From the NCBI GenBank assembly GCA_018813765.1, contig JAHJBC010000008.1, forward strand, positions 1 to 64,000: a DNA stretch of 64,000 bases, written 5' to 3'. Within the stretch, counting starts at the first letter, position 1; each line of letters starts with the position of its first letter. Below are positions 27,054 to 36,010 of this stretch, one piece after another. The DNA comes from Gammaproteobacteria bacterium. GTDB lineage: Bacteria > Pseudomonadota > Gammaproteobacteria > Burkholderiales > Gallionellaceae. The translations under genes and the position numbers were made by a program. The notes under the pieces are model-generated. The model was given only the letters and a program-made list of their open reading frames with translations. It searched no databases and was not told the origin of the DNA.

Positions 27054-27980
27054 TTACAGAATCGAGAGCGGCTCCGAGCCGTCCGGTTTCTTGAGATCGA
27101 TATGCTTGTTCAGCATGTCGACGATGTCCAGATGTCCGCCCTTGATGGCGAGATCGATGGGGGTGCTGCCGTCCTGATATCTGGCAAAGCGGTTGGCTCC
27201 CTTGCTCAGCAACAGTTTGACGACCTCGACATGTCCATTGTTGGAAGCCTTGTGCAGCGACGTCCAGCCGTCAGTACTTGACGCATTCACGTCGGCACCA
27301 CGGAAGATCAGGTAGGCGCAGACCAGCAGTTGTCCGCGTGTCGCGGCCTGCATCAGTGCGGTCCAGCCGAACTGGCTCGGGAAATCCACCTCGGCGCCTT
27401 TTTCGAGCAGCATCTTCACCATATCGATATGGCCGTTGTAGGCGGCCCAGTGCAAGGGCGTGTAGCCGGTCTTGTCGCGGGTGCTGAGGCGCGAACCGCA
27501 CTTGATCAGCAGCAGCGCGAGTTCCAGGTTGCCGTTGAATGCCGCGACCATCAGCGGCGTCCAGTTGCGTTCGTCGCGCACTTCCAGGTCCACGCCGCAG
27601 GTCATGAAGATCTGCACTGCGTTCTGGTTGTTGTCCTCGACCGATTTCAGCAGGCCGTTCGAGGAGAATTCGTAGCCCAGGCGCTCGACCTCATGGCGCT
27701 TGTATTCGGGGATGTCTTCCCACGCCTCGACTTCCTTGCCGGCATTGCGCTCCTCGTGCACGAAATTGCTGAGACGGATGATCTCGGCTGCCGCTTCGGG
27801 CGGGAAGCCCTGGCGGTCGCCGGCGCGCTTGTCCACCATCAGGTCGCGCAGGTAGTCGTCAATATGGGGTGTCTGCCACAGTTCGAGCAGTTTGTTGAAC
27901 ACGCGCGGGAACTTCTCCTCCAGCATATTCGGGTAGAGATCTTCGTTCTCGTCCAGCAGTTTGAACAATCTCGGGTTCAT
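27054..27980 (-). CDS. Ankyrin-repeat protein
   Basis: A 308-residue soluble protein. The N-terminal 110 residues are helical and unassigned. Residues about 115-300 contain six ankyrin repeats with textbook TPLHxAAxxGHxxxVxxLLxxGA patterns (GYTPLHWAAYNGHIDMVKMLLEKGA and neighbours). Ankyrin stacks mediate protein-protein contacts. Its ATG overlaps the stop of the HD-GYP gene (ATGA, 27977-27980), so the two are translationally coupled. A role as partner or regulator of the c-di-GMP phosphodiesterase is a reasonable inference. Confidence 0.85.
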   Translation of the reverse strand: MNPRLFKLLDENEDLYPNMLEEKFPRVFNKLLELWQTPHIDDYLRDLMVDKRAGDRQGFPPEAAAEIIRLSNFVHEERNAGKEVEAWEDIPEYKRHEVERLGYEFSSNGLLKSVEDNNQNAVQIFMTCGVDLEVRDERNWTPLMVAAFNGNLELALLLIKCGSRLSTRDKTGYTPLHWAAYNGHIDMVKMLLEKGAEVDFPSQFGWTALMQAATRGQLLVCAYLIFRGADVNASSTDGWTSLHKASNNGHVEVVKLLLSKGANRFARYQDGSTPIDLAIKGGHLDIVDMLNKHIDLKKPDGSEPLSIL

Positions 27981-29344
27981 CAGTCCTGATACTCTCCGGC
28001 GATGCGCCGGAACTCCTCTTGTATGTTGTTGAAAGCTTCGACCACATCCGGGTCGAAATGAGCCCCTTTACCTTGCAATATGTATGCCACTGCCGCCTTG
28101 TGCGAATACGCCTCCTTGTAGATGCGCTTGGAAATGAGCGCGTCGTACACATCGGCCACTGCCATCAAGCGCGCCGAGATGGGGATGGCATCCCCCTTGA
28201 GACCCTGCGGGTATCCGCTGCCGTCCCACTTCTCGTGGTGGCCGGTGGCGATCTCGCGCGCGATATGCAGGAAGCGGTTGGGGGTGGGCAGACCGCTTTC
28301 CGCTGCCGCGATGGCATCGCCGCCGAGCAGCGGATGGGTTTTCATGATCTCGAACTCTTCGCTGGTGAGCTTGCCCTGCTTGAGCAGGATAGCGTCCGGG
28401 ATGCCGACCTTGCCGATGTCGTGCAGCGGGGCAAGCTTGTACAGCGATTCGATGTTGTCCTCGGTGAGGAATTCGGAGAAGCGGGGGTGGGTGCGCAGCT
28501 TCATTGCGAGCGCGCGCATGTAGTTTTGCGTGCGCTTGAGGTGGTTGCCGGTCTCGTTGTCGCGCGTCTCCGCCAGCGATGCCATGGCCATGATGGTCAC
28601 GTCGCGTATCTGCGAGACCTCCTCGGTCTTGTGCTGTAACTGCGCGGTGCGCTCGTCCACCTTGATCTCCAGCTCGTCGTTCATCCCGGCGAGTTGGGTG
28701 GCCAGTTGCTCGTTCTCGAAACGCTGGCGCAGCGAGAGCACGATGAACTTGCCGAGGAAGTGCCCCGATCCCAGCATCACCAGCAGGAACAGCAGCAGCA
28801 TGGCACCCAGCGCGAAGTGGGTCTCATCCGGTTCCACCATCACGCGGAAAGTCAGCGGCAGCATCAGGCCCAGCACATAGGCATACAGGGCTGGGGGATG
28901 CATGGAGTTCATGGTGGTGGCCACCGCGGCAAGGCCGAGCATCACGCACACCAGCAGCACTTGGGTCAGCAGTTCCTCGGGAAAAAAGAACAGGGTGCCG
29001 AAGCCCCACATCATCCCGATCACCAGCGCGAAGGAGAAAAAGTGGCGGCTCCATTCCTCGCATTCATGGATGGTGTGGGTCGCGTCTCTCGCCGCTTTCC
29101 AGGTGATGAAATCGAGCAGGTGCAGCATATAGGCACAGCCCAGCCACAACAGCAATTGCCAATGGGGGGCGATGCCCCACATCAGCCAGACGAAAAAGGT
29201 CTCGCCTGCAAGCTGTCCGGCCAGCATGGCGGGATAGAGCTTCAGACGTGCGCGCAACTGCTCCGCGCGCACGGGCAGATTGACCTCGTCGATGAGGAAT
29301 CTCAAATCGTCGAAAAATGTACTGAGGGATAGCATTCTGGGCAT
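27980..29344 (-). CDS. Membrane-bound HD-GYP c-di-GMP phosphodiesterase
   Basis: A 454-residue protein. The N-terminal part (about 40-210) has about five hydrophobic helices, forming a membrane sensor. A coiled segment leads to the HD-GYP domain (about 245-440) with the metal ligands LHDIGKVGIPD, HPLLGGDAI, GHHEKWDGSGYPQGLKGD and VADVYDALIS. HD-GYP proteins hydrolyse c-di-GMP to GMP. The start is ATG at 29344 (MPRMLSLS). It overlaps the ankyrin gene and is 52 bp after the helicase gene, so the three form one transcription unit. Confidence 0.9.
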   Translation of the reverse strand: MPRMLSLSTFFDDLRFLIDEVNLPVRAEQLRARLKLYPAMLAGQLAGETFFVWLMWGIAPHWQLLLWLGCAYMLHLLDFITWKAARDATHTIHECEEWSRHFFSFALVIGMMWGFGTLFFFPEELLTQVLLVCVMLGLAAVATTMNSMHPPALYAYVLGLMLPLTFRVMVEPDETHFALGAMLLLFLLVMLGSGHFLGKFIVLSLRQRFENEQLATQLAGMNDELEIKVDERTAQLQHKTEEVSQIRDVTIMAMASLAETRDNETGNHLKRTQNYMRALAMKLRTHPRFSEFLTEDNIESLYKLAPLHDIGKVGIPDAILLKQGKLTSEEFEIMKTHPLLGGDAIAAAESGLPTPNRFLHIAREIATGHHEKWDGSGYPQGLKGDAIPISARLMAVADVYDALISKRIYKEAYSHKAAVAYILQGKGAHFDPDVVEAFNNIQEEFRRIAGEYQD

Positions 29345-29396
29345 TGTTCCGCTTTCACTTGGCAACAGTGGACAACAAACCAATGGCCTTAGTCAA

Positions 29397-31337
29397 CTAA
29401 TGCGGAAGTTCGGGCTGGCAGCTGAAAAATGCCACGGCTTCCGCCTCCACCCGCGTACGCTTGAACGGCGGCAAACTCTGCCAGATGCGCTTGCCGTAAT
29501 GCTTCGAAATCAGGCGTGGGTCGCAGATCATTAGCACGCCGCGGTCGGTCTCGTCGCGGATCAGCCGACCGGCTCCCTGTTTCAGGTTGATGATGGCACG
29601 CGGCAACTGGAATTCCATGAACGCGTTGCGTCCTTGCCTGTTGAGTTCGGCGATGCGTGCCGCCAGTACCGGATCATCCGGCGGCGCAAACGGCAGCTTG
29701 TCGATGATCACCAGCGACAATGCTTCTCCGCGCACATCCACACCTTCCCAGAACGACTGGCTGCCCAGCAGCACCGCGTTGCCGTGTTCGCGGAAGCGCG
29801 ACAGCAATTCGTTGCGCGAACCTTCGCCCTGGATCATCAGCGGATACTGCAACCCCTTGCGGTCGAACTCGGCCTGCAATATCTCGTAAGCGCGCTGCAT
29901 CGCGCGCAGGCTGGTGAACAGCAGGAAGGCGCGGCCCTTGCTCGCTTCGATCAGCGGCAACGCAGCCTGCACCACCGCTTCGGTGTAACCGTCCGTGTTC
30001 GGTTCCGGCAGGCCTTCCGGCACATACAGCAGAGCCTGTTCGGGATAATTGAACGGACTATCCCAGCAGGCGGTGCGCGCTTCCGTCAACCCCATCTCGT
30101 GCTGGTAGTGCGAGAAGTTCTGCTTCACCGCCAGCGTTGCCGAAGTGAATATCCAGGCACGCGGATGGCCGCTGATCTGTTTCTTGAAGATATCGGCGAT
30201 GGAGAGCGGGGTGGTGTTGAGCTGTAGCGAATGGTGGAAGATTTCCAGCCAGCGCACCGTCTCCGGCACATCGCCGTCCTGCCAGTGCTTGAGTTGTTGC
30301 GCCAGCGCCTGTGCGCGCTGCCAGCAATTTTCCAGGCCCTCGCTGCGTTCCGCCTGCTTCTCCAGCATGCCGGAGAGTTTGGACAGTTTCTCCCCCAACA
30401 TCTTCAACGCAGGCGCGAACTCCCTGAAATTCTCCGTCGCCTCCGCCGCCATGCGGCCTTCCTTCTTGAACACCAGGCGGAAGTCGCGCGAGGCTTTATC
30501 CAGTTCATCGCACGCCACCGGCAGCGCCGCGAAATCCTTGGCATTGCTCAAGGCCTCGATGCGCGAATCCTGCGACAGGTCGAACAACTGCGAAGTGGAA
30601 AGACTCTCGCCGAAGAACAGGCTGGCCGTCTCCGGCAACTGGTGCGCCTCGTCGAAGATCACCGTGTTGCAGGCGGGCAGCAGCTCGGCCACGCCCTCGT
30701 CGCGCAGCATCACGTCGGCGAAGAACAGGTGATGGTTTACCACCACCACGTCCGCCTCCATCGCCTCCTTGCGCGCCTTGAGCACGAAACACTCATTGTG
30801 TTGTGGACATTCCTGTCCCAGACAGTTGTCGCGGGTCGAGGTCACATGCATCCAGATCAGCGCGTTCTCCGGCACATCCGCCAGCCCGCTCTTGTCGCCG
30901 CTCTGCGTCACCTTGGCGTAGTTCACGATCTTGGCCAGATGCTTCACATCCTCGCGCGTCTTGAACAGGCCGTTGGATTGAGCCAGCGATAGATGGTAGT
31001 GGCAGACATAGTTGGAACGCCCCTTGAGCAGCGCCACCGACACCGGCGCCTTCAGCGCGTCGCGCACCATCGGCAGGTCCTTCTGGAACAACTGGTCCTG
31101 CAGGTTCTTGGTGCCGGTGGAGATCACCACCTTGCCGCCAGCCAGCAGCGCGGGCACCAGATAGGCAAAGGTTTTGCCTGTGCCCGTACCCGCCTCGGCG
31201 ACGAGGATGGCGTTGTCGCGTATCGCCTCCGCCACGGCCAGCGCCATCTCGCGCTGCTGCGTGCGCGGACGGAACGACGCGACTTCGGTGGCAAGCGGGC
31301 TTTGTTCGGAAAAGAAACGTTCTACTTCGGCGGTCAC
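29397..31337 (-). CDS. DinG/YoaA-family ATP-dependent DNA helicase
   Basis: This 646-residue superfamily 2 (XPD-like) helicase acts in repair or resolution of unusual DNA structures. Walker A is AEAGTGTGKTFAYL (about 48-61) and the DEAH box is in VIFDEAHQLPE. Cysteines at NYVC and in NCLGQECPQHNEC would hold the [4Fe-4S] cluster. C-terminal motifs include GSQSFWEGVDVRGEAL and QGAGRLIRDETDRG. It resembles YoaA more than E. coli DinG in length, so I leave the symbol blank. It is upstream of the HD-GYP gene. Confidence 0.9.
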   Translation of the reverse strand: MTAEVERFFSEQSPLATEVASFRPRTQQREMALAVAEAIRDNAILVAEAGTGTGKTFAYLVPALLAGGKVVISTGTKNLQDQLFQKDLPMVRDALKAPVSVALLKGRSNYVCHYHLSLAQSNGLFKTREDVKHLAKIVNYAKVTQSGDKSGLADVPENALIWMHVTSTRDNCLGQECPQHNECFVLKARKEAMEADVVVVNHHLFFADVMLRDEGVAELLPACNTVIFDEAHQLPETASLFFGESLSTSQLFDLSQDSRIEALSNAKDFAALPVACDELDKASRDFRLVFKKEGRMAAEATENFREFAPALKMLGEKLSKLSGMLEKQAERSEGLENCWQRAQALAQQLKHWQDGDVPETVRWLEIFHHSLQLNTTPLSIADIFKKQISGHPRAWIFTSATLAVKQNFSHYQHEMGLTEARTACWDSPFNYPEQALLYVPEGLPEPNTDGYTEAVVQAALPLIEASKGRAFLLFTSLRAMQRAYEILQAEFDRKGLQYPLMIQGEGSRNELLSRFREHGNAVLLGSQSFWEGVDVRGEALSLVIIDKLPFAPPDDPVLAARIAELNRQGRNAFMEFQLPRAIINLKQGAGRLIRDETDRGVLMICDPRLISKHYGKRIWQSLPPFKRTRVEAEAVAFFSCQPELPH

Positions 31338-31374
31338 AAGGAGCAGTTCAGATATTCAGGAGTGATTATGGGGA

Positions 31375-31752
31375 TCAATTATTTTCGAGCGGCAGGATAC
31401 GCACGCGTTCACGCATTTCATCGACTACAACAAGTGCGCCTGAAGCAAGCTGCGGGGTGAAGCGATGCAACAGATCGACTGCGCGCGGCGCAAGAGATTC
31501 GGGACTCACATCGTCTGTCCGAATTTGAAAAACGCTGGGGGATACCGCATGGGTTGCGGCCAGCAATGCACCAAAATCAAGATCGTGGGTAAATACGATG
31601 TAACCATTCTTGCTTGCCCAGGAGAAAAGTACGCTGTCCGGCGCATTGGCTGCGCCAACTCGAAACCAGTGTTCCGCTTCAAAACCAGCCTGGTGCAAAA
31701 CCTCCACCCACGAGGGAGAGAGGTTCATGTCGATGAGGATATGCAGCGTCAT
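31375..31752 (-). CDS. DUF5615 PIN-like toxin
   Basis: The 125-residue protein has the DUF5615/PIN-like nuclease pattern: ILIDMNLSPSWVEVL with the first acidic residue, EHWFRVGAANAPD, and IVFTHDLDFGALL with two more Asp residues. These are predicted RNases paired with DUF433 antitoxins. The ATG at 31752 overlaps the stop of the upstream DUF433 gene, which is the standard antitoxin-first order. Target RNA is unknown. Confidence 0.85.
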   Translation of the reverse strand: MTLHILIDMNLSPSWVEVLHQAGFEAEHWFRVGAANAPDSVLFSWASKNGYIVFTHDLDFGALLAATHAVSPSVFQIRTDDVSPESLAPRAVDLLHRFTPQLASGALVVVDEMRERVRILPLENN

Positions 31753-31979
31753 GCAGCAGCCAGCGGCAATTCGATCTCTTCTGCGCGCCAAGCGGCATAG
31801 CGCAATGCCTGGGTGATGTCTTCTGCTTCAAGGTAGGGATACAAGGCCAAGATTTGCGGCGTGGTCTTGCCGCTGGCGACCAGTCCGATGAGCATGCCGA
31901 CCGTCACACGCTGCCCGCGGATGCACGGCTTGCCACCCATTACGGCGGGGTCGGTGGTGATGCGATCAAGTTGTCTCAT
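31749..31979 (-). CDS. DUF433 antitoxin
   Basis: The 76-residue protein is a DUF433 helix-turn-helix-type antitoxin: RITTDPAVMGGKPCIRGQRVTV, VASGKTTPQILALYPYLEAEDI and a terminal ALRYAAWRAEE helix. It should neutralise the DUF5615 product and may repress its own promoter. The 4-nt overlap (ATGA at 31749-31752) with the toxin gene gives tight coupling. The pair sits alone between the helicase and a flavin reductase gene. Confidence 0.85.
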   Translation of the reverse strand: MRQLDRITTDPAVMGGKPCIRGQRVTVGMLIGLVASGKTTPQILALYPYLEAEDITQALRYAAWRAEEIELPLAAA

Positions 31980-32135
31980 GGTGGTACTCCTGCTGGTATG
32001 TGGCTGCGGCCATTTTAGCGGAAATCAGCACAAAGTTCGCCCGTATCACCCACGGCAAAGAGGTTTGGCAGGAATATGGCGTATGGATGGGTACAAAGAT
32101 ATAGTGCGGGCAGGATTCCATGTGAGGAGATGGCA

Positions 32136-32672
32136 ATGCCCAAGAAAACCTTTCCGCTGTCGATAGTTTACCGCCTGCTCGAACCCGGCCCGGTCGTGCT
32201 GCTGACCACCTCGCACAAGGGCAAGACCGACATCATGGCCCAGTCCTGGCACACCATGATGGAGTTCGAGCCGCCGCTGGTGGGTTGCGTGATCGGCGGG
32301 CGCAGTCTCAGTTACGAGATGTTGCTGAAGACCAAGGAGTGCGTGCTGAACATCCCGACGCTGGAATTGGCGAAGCAGGTGGTGGGCATCGGCAACTGCT
32401 CCGGGCGCAAGGTGGACAAGTTCAAGAAGTTCAAGCTGACGGCGCAGCCCGCATCACAGGTGTCCGCGCCGCTCATCGCCGAGTGTTACGCCAATCTGGA
32501 GTGCAAGGTGGTGGATACGCGCATGGTGAACAAATACGGCTTCTTTGTGCTGGAGGTGGTGCAGGCCTGGCTCGATCCCGCGCAGAAAGATCCGCGCACC
32601 TTGCATCACCGGGGCATGGGGCGGTTCATGGTGGCGGGGGATACGATCAAATTGCCCTCGAAGATGGCATGA
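32136..32672 (+). CDS. Flavin reductase-like FMN-binding protein
   Basis: The 178-residue protein belongs to the flavin reductase-like split-barrel family: PGPVVLLTTSHKGKTDIMAQSWHTMMEFEPPLVG binds FMN, followed by CVLNIPTLEL and a GNCSGRKVDKF segment. These enzymes reduce flavin with NAD(P)H or bind FMN as electron-transfer proteins. ATG at 32136 is chosen because GAGGAG at 32124-32129 lies 6 bp upstream; ATG at 32130 abuts it. The next gene overlaps the stop by 4 nt. Confidence 0.85.
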   Translation: MPKKTFPLSIVYRLLEPGPVVLLTTSHKGKTDIMAQSWHTMMEFEPPLVGCVIGGRSLSYEMLLKTKECVLNIPTLELAKQVVGIGNCSGRKVDKFKKFKLTAQPASQVSAPLIAECYANLECKVVDTRMVNKYGFFVLEVVQAWLDPAQKDPRTLHHRGMGRFMVAGDTIKLPSKMA

Positions 32673-33070
32673 TCAAAATCCGATATCTCGTTGCCTGGTT
32701 AGTGCTGTTGGCAGTCGCCATGCTCAATGGCGCGCTGCGCGAATTCACCTTTGGCAAATACGTTTCCGAATTGGCGGCACATCAACTCTCCTGCCTGATC
32801 GGCATCCTGCTGTTCGCCGTGGTGATCCGCCAGTACGTGCGCCTGTGGCCGCCTGTATCGGCGCAGCAGGCCTGGCACATCGGTCTGTTCTGGATGGTGC
32901 TGACAGTGGTGTTCGAGTTCCTGTTCTTCCATTACGTCGCCGGGCATCCGTGGCAGGTGCTGCTGGCGAACTACGATATGTCTGCGGGTCGCTTGTGGCC
33001 GCTGATCCTGATCTGGGTGGCGGTCGCGCCGTATGTCTTTTCCAGATTTTCTCGGCAAGGTGGGAGATAG
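32669..33070 (+). CDS. Small membrane protein, unknown
   Basis: The 133-residue protein has about four hydrophobic helices (YLVAWLVLLAVAMLNGAL, LIGILLFAVVI, IGLFWMVLTVVFEFLFFHYVAG, LWPLILIWVAVAPYVF) and almost no soluble part. Conserved-looking residues are REFTFGKY near the first helix and HPWQVLLANYD. I do not recognise the family. It is translationally coupled to the flavin reductase gene (ATGA overlap) and 3 bp before the DUF188 gene. Confidence 0.7.
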   Translation: MIKIRYLVAWLVLLAVAMLNGALREFTFGKYVSELAAHQLSCLIGILLFAVVIRQYVRLWPPVSAQQAWHIGLFWMVLTVVFEFLFFHYVAGHPWQVLLANYDMSAGRLWPLILIWVAVAPYVFSRFSRQGGR

Positions 33071-33073
33071 TTG

Positions 33074-33520
33074 ATGCAGATATGGGTGGATGCCGATGCC
33101 TGTCCCAAGGTGATCAAGGAGATACTGTTCCGCGCTGCCGACCGGCTGCAGATTCCGACCACGCTGGTGGCGAACAAGCTGTTGTATTGCCCGCCGTCGC
33201 AGTTCATCCGCGCCATGCAGGTGCCTTCCGGTTTCGATGTGGCGGACAACAAGATCGTGGAGATGACGCAGGCGGGCGATCTGGTCATCACCGCCGACAT
33301 CCCGCTGGCTGCCGAGGTGATCGCCAAAGGCGGCCATGTGCTGAATCCGCGCGGCGAGTTCTATACCAAAGACACCATTCAGGAGCGGCTGACCATGCGC
33401 AATTTCATGGACGGCCTGCGCAGTAGCGGGGTAGAGACGGGCGGTCCGCCGACCCTGAGCCAGAGTGATCGGCAGGCGTTCGCGAACCAGTTGGACAGGT
33501 TTCTGGCGAAGCACGGTTAA
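33074..33520 (+). CDS. YaiI/YqxD family (DUF188) protein
   Basis: The 148-residue protein is a DUF188 member. The PIN-like fold is shown by the start [20 protein letters not shown], the [15 protein letters not shown] segment (here [18 protein letters not shown]) and [16 protein letters not shown] near the end. Metal-dependent nuclease activity has been suspected for the family but not demonstrated here. ATG at 33074 follows the previous stop by 3 bp; repeat copy E follows. Confidence 0.9.
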   Translation: MQIWVDADACPKVIKEILFRAADRLQIPTTLVANKLLYCPPSQFIRAMQVPSGFDVADNKIVEMTQAGDLVITADIPLAAEVIAKGGHVLNPRGEFYTKDTIQERLTMRNFMDGLRSSGVETGGPPTLSQSDRQAFANQLDRFLAKHG

Positions 33521-33534
33521 GTGGCAATGCATTT

Positions 33535-33603
33535 CGTCACACCGGCGAAGGCCGGTGTCCAGTTATTTAAAACACTGGATTCCGGCTTTCGCCGGAATGA
33601 CGG
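33535..33603. repeat. Dispersed inverted repeat, copy E (intact)
   Basis: CGTCACACCGGCGAAGGCCGG at 33535 and CTGGATTCCGGCTTTCGCCG at about 33575 enclose about 13 bp and end AATGACGG. This uninterrupted copy shows the basic unit, about 69 bp. Confidence 0.85.
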
Positions 33604-33629
33604 TTGAGCAGTTCTTTTTTCGGTGGCCA

Positions 33630-34820
33630 ATGAACAAGATAAGTAGTGACGCATTGACGAAAATTCCCCGCGGCGTCTGGGTGCTGGGTTTTGTCAGCCT
33701 GCTGATGGACATCTCGTCGGAGATGATCCACAGCCTGCTGCCGCTGTTCATGGTCACGGTGTTGGGGGCGAGCGCGCTGACGGTCGGCATCATCGAGGGC
33801 ATCGCCGAGTCCACGGCCCTGCTGGTGAAAGTGTTCTCCGGCGTGCTGAGCGATTACCTCGGCAAGCGCAAAGGACTGGCAGTTTTGGGTTATGCCCTGG
33901 GGGCGCTGACCAAGCCGATGTTCGCGCTGGCGTCGGGGGTGGGGATGGTGTTGAGTGCGCGTTTCCTCGACCGGATCGGCAAGGGCATACGCGGCGCTCC
34001 GCGCGATGCGCTGCTGTCCGAGATCGCGCCGGCCGAAATACGCGGCGCGGCATTCGGCCTGCGCCAGTCGCTGGATACGGTGGGTGCGTTTGTCGGGCCG
34101 TTGCTGGGTGTCGGCCTGATGCTGCTATGGGCCAACGATTTCCGCGCGGTGTTCTGGGTGGCGCTGATCCCCGGCTTGCTGTCGGTGGCATTGCTGGTGT
34201 TCGGCGTGCAAGAGCCGGAAAGGACCGAAGCGCACAAACCGGTCAATCCGATCAGCCGCAATAATTTGGAACGTCTTGGTGCCGACTATTGGTGGGTGGT
34301 CGGCATCGGTGCGGTGTTCACGCTGGCGCGCTTCAGCGAAGCCTTCCTCGTGCTGCGTGCCGCACAGGGCGGCATCGCCATCGCGCTGGTGCCGCTGGTG
34401 ATGGTGGCGATGAACATCGTCTATGCCGCCTCGGCCTATCCCTTCGGCAAGCTGTCCGACAGCATGAGCCATACGAAACTGCTGGCGCTGGGGCTGGCGG
34501 TGTTGATCGCGGCCGATCTGGTGCTGGCAACCGACGACAGTTGGCCGACGGTACTGCTTGGTGTCAGCCTGTGGGGTGTGCACATGGGTATCACACAAGG
34601 GCTGCTGGCGCGCATGGTGGCCGATGCCACGCCCGCTGATCTGCGCGGCACGGCTTACGGATTCTTCAACCTGATGAGCGGGGTGGCGATGCTGGTCGCC
34701 AGTGTACTGGCCGGACTGTTGTGGGACCAGTTCGGCGCTTCGTTCACGTTCTATGCGGGCGCGGTGTTCTGTGTTATCGCCGCGCTGGGGCTGGCCTTGC
34801 GGCCGACCGCAACGCGCTGA
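33630..34820 (+). CDS. Major facilitator superfamily transporter
   Basis: A 396-residue inner-membrane protein with 10-12 predicted helices. The MFS loop between helices 2 and 3 is SDYLGKRKGLAVLGY, and the related RIGKGIRGAPRDALLSEI is typical of a subfamily with a conserved RGAPRDALL segment whose substrates are unknown. The start is ATG at 33630; upstream in-frame sequence belongs to repeat copy E. It is convergent with the DUF3330 gene, 9 bp from its end. Confidence 0.85.
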   Translation: MNKISSDALTKIPRGVWVLGFVSLLMDISSEMIHSLLPLFMVTVLGASALTVGIIEGIAESTALLVKVFSGVLSDYLGKRKGLAVLGYALGALTKPMFALASGVGMVLSARFLDRIGKGIRGAPRDALLSEIAPAEIRGAAFGLRQSLDTVGAFVGPLLGVGLMLLWANDFRAVFWVALIPGLLSVALLVFGVQEPERTEAHKPVNPISRNNLERLGADYWWVVGIGAVFTLARFSEAFLVLRAAQGGIAIALVPLVMVAMNIVYAASAYPFGKLSDSMSHTKLLALGLAVLIAADLVLATDDSWPTVLLGVSLWGVHMGITQGLLARMVADATPADLRGTAYGFFNLMSGVAMLVASVLAGLLWDQFGASFTFYAGAVFCVIAALGLALRPTATR

Positions 34821-34829
34821 TGACCGGCG

Positions 34830-35027
34830 TCATCGCCCGTTCTGCCTGTCTTTCCGTTCAAGCACTTCGCTGCGTTCTTTCCAGGAGGTATAGCAATCCA
34901 GGCCGCAGAAATGCGCGACATAATCTGCCGCTTCAAAACGTTTAGCTTCGGACAAGGGGATCTCTTTGTGGCAGACATCGCAGGGGATGATTCCGGCGAC
35001 CGGCAGGGAGTAAGTACGGGTAGTCAT
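34830..35027 (-). CDS. DUF3330 zinc-ribbon-like small protein
   Basis: The 65-residue product carries C16-x2-C19 and C41-x3-C45 (PCDVCHKEIP and FCGLDCY), a likely zinc site of the DUF3330 type. There is no signal peptide, so it is cytosolic. AAGGAGGTGTGCC before the ATG at 35027 is a near-perfect ribosome-binding site, which supports a real gene despite its size. Function is unknown. Confidence 0.75.
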   Translation of the reverse strand: MTTRTYSLPVAGIIPCDVCHKEIPLSEAKRFEAADYVAHFCGLDCYTSWKERSEVLERKDRQNGR

Positions 35028-35372
35028 GGCACACCTCCTTCTGTGGTGTCGACATAGCGCAAGACTAGTCCGCTTCGAACCGGTCGGCAAGCGCTTTCAG
35101 GTAACTCCGCATAGTCGATAAAGACTATTCCGGCCGAGGTTATGGCCGACTCCGGGCGTTTTCGTTTAACGAGATTTTGACGAAGCGGAACGGAATCGCA
35201 GATAGAATGCGCGCCTGTCCCGCGCAGGAATTTCTCGAAATCTGCGTGATCCGTCGAACTTATTCCATCGTCCGTAGTCGGAAGGCGCGTTGCCCAAAAT
35301 CCGGGCAATACGAAGAACGCGAGCGGGTGCTTTCCGGGCACCCGTACTACAAGAACGTTGATCATTGATCGC
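35028..35372. promoter_or_regulatory. Divergent intergenic region; possible promoter of the cytochrome operon
   Basis: This 345-bp gap separates the DUF3330 gene from the cytochrome b gene. The best sigma70-like match is TTGACG (35177-35182) and GATAGA (35201-35206) with an 18-bp spacer, about 165 bp ahead of the operon. No terminator or repeat is seen. The promoter call is weak. Confidence 0.35.
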
Positions 35373-35990
35373 ATGCAACAAGAGAACGGCAATATCAAGC
35401 ACGAAACACACGGCGTGATGGTTTGGGACCGCTTCATCCGTGCATTCCACTGGACTCTGGCAGCGGGTTTCGTCACCGCATTCGTCTCCGGCGAGCTGGG
35501 AGCCGACACGCTCCATGTCTGGACCGGCTATCTGCTGTGCGTGCTGTTGGCGCTGCGGCTGTACTGGGGCTTCCGGGGCAGCGAATACGCGCGCTTCAAG
35601 TCCTTCTTCTTTTCCCCCGGCGAGACGCTCGCGTATGTGCGCGGCATGCTCGCCGGACAACCCCAACATTATTTCGGGCATAACCCCGCAGGCGCACTGA
35701 TGGTGTTCACAATGCTGGGGCTGCTGATACTGATCTTTTTGTCGGGCCTGCTGACGCTGGCGGCGATCGACTATGAGGGGCCGCTGCTGTTCCTGGCCAA
35801 CCGCGTGAGCGATGCCGCCAGCTACGCGTTCCGCGACCTCCACCAATTTCTTCCCATCCTTGGCTTGATTCTGGTCTTGCTCCACCTCATCGGTGTCGTC
35901 GCAGGCAGCATCCAGCACAAAGAAAACCTTGTGAGGGCGATGCTCACCGGGAAGAAGAAACCCAACACGCCATCTATTCCAACAAAATGA
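35373..35990 (+). CDS. Cytochrome b561-like membrane cytochrome
   Basis: A 205-residue di-haem-type membrane protein with four helices. Likely haem ligands are His in RAFHWTL, DTLHVWTGY, and the late helix FRDLHQFLPILGLILVLLHLIG. QHYFGHNP is a typical loop of the family. It would pass electrons between the quinone pool and periplasmic cytochromes. It opens the operon with a membrane protein, an SHP-type cytochrome and a dihaem cytochrome, the arrangement known for the SHP/DHC/cytochrome b locus. The ATG at 35373 has no clear ribosome-binding site; ATG at 35418 is an alternative. Confidence 0.85.
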   Translation: MQQENGNIKHETHGVMVWDRFIRAFHWTLAAGFVTAFVSGELGADTLHVWTGYLLCVLLALRLYWGFRGSEYARFKSFFFSPGETLAYVRGMLAGQPQHYFGHNPAGALMVFTMLGLLILIFLSGLLTLAAIDYEGPLLFLANRVSDAASYAFRDLHQFLPILGLILVLLHLIGVVAGSIQHKENLVRAMLTGKKKPNTPSIPTK

Positions 35991-36010
35991 ATGAACAAGA
36001 GGAGCTATCC

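Noticed and set aside
28019-28639. Plus-strand open frames opposite the HD-GYP gene
   Set aside because: HD-GYP catalytic motifs lie on the minus strand, and the plus frames have no family resemblance.
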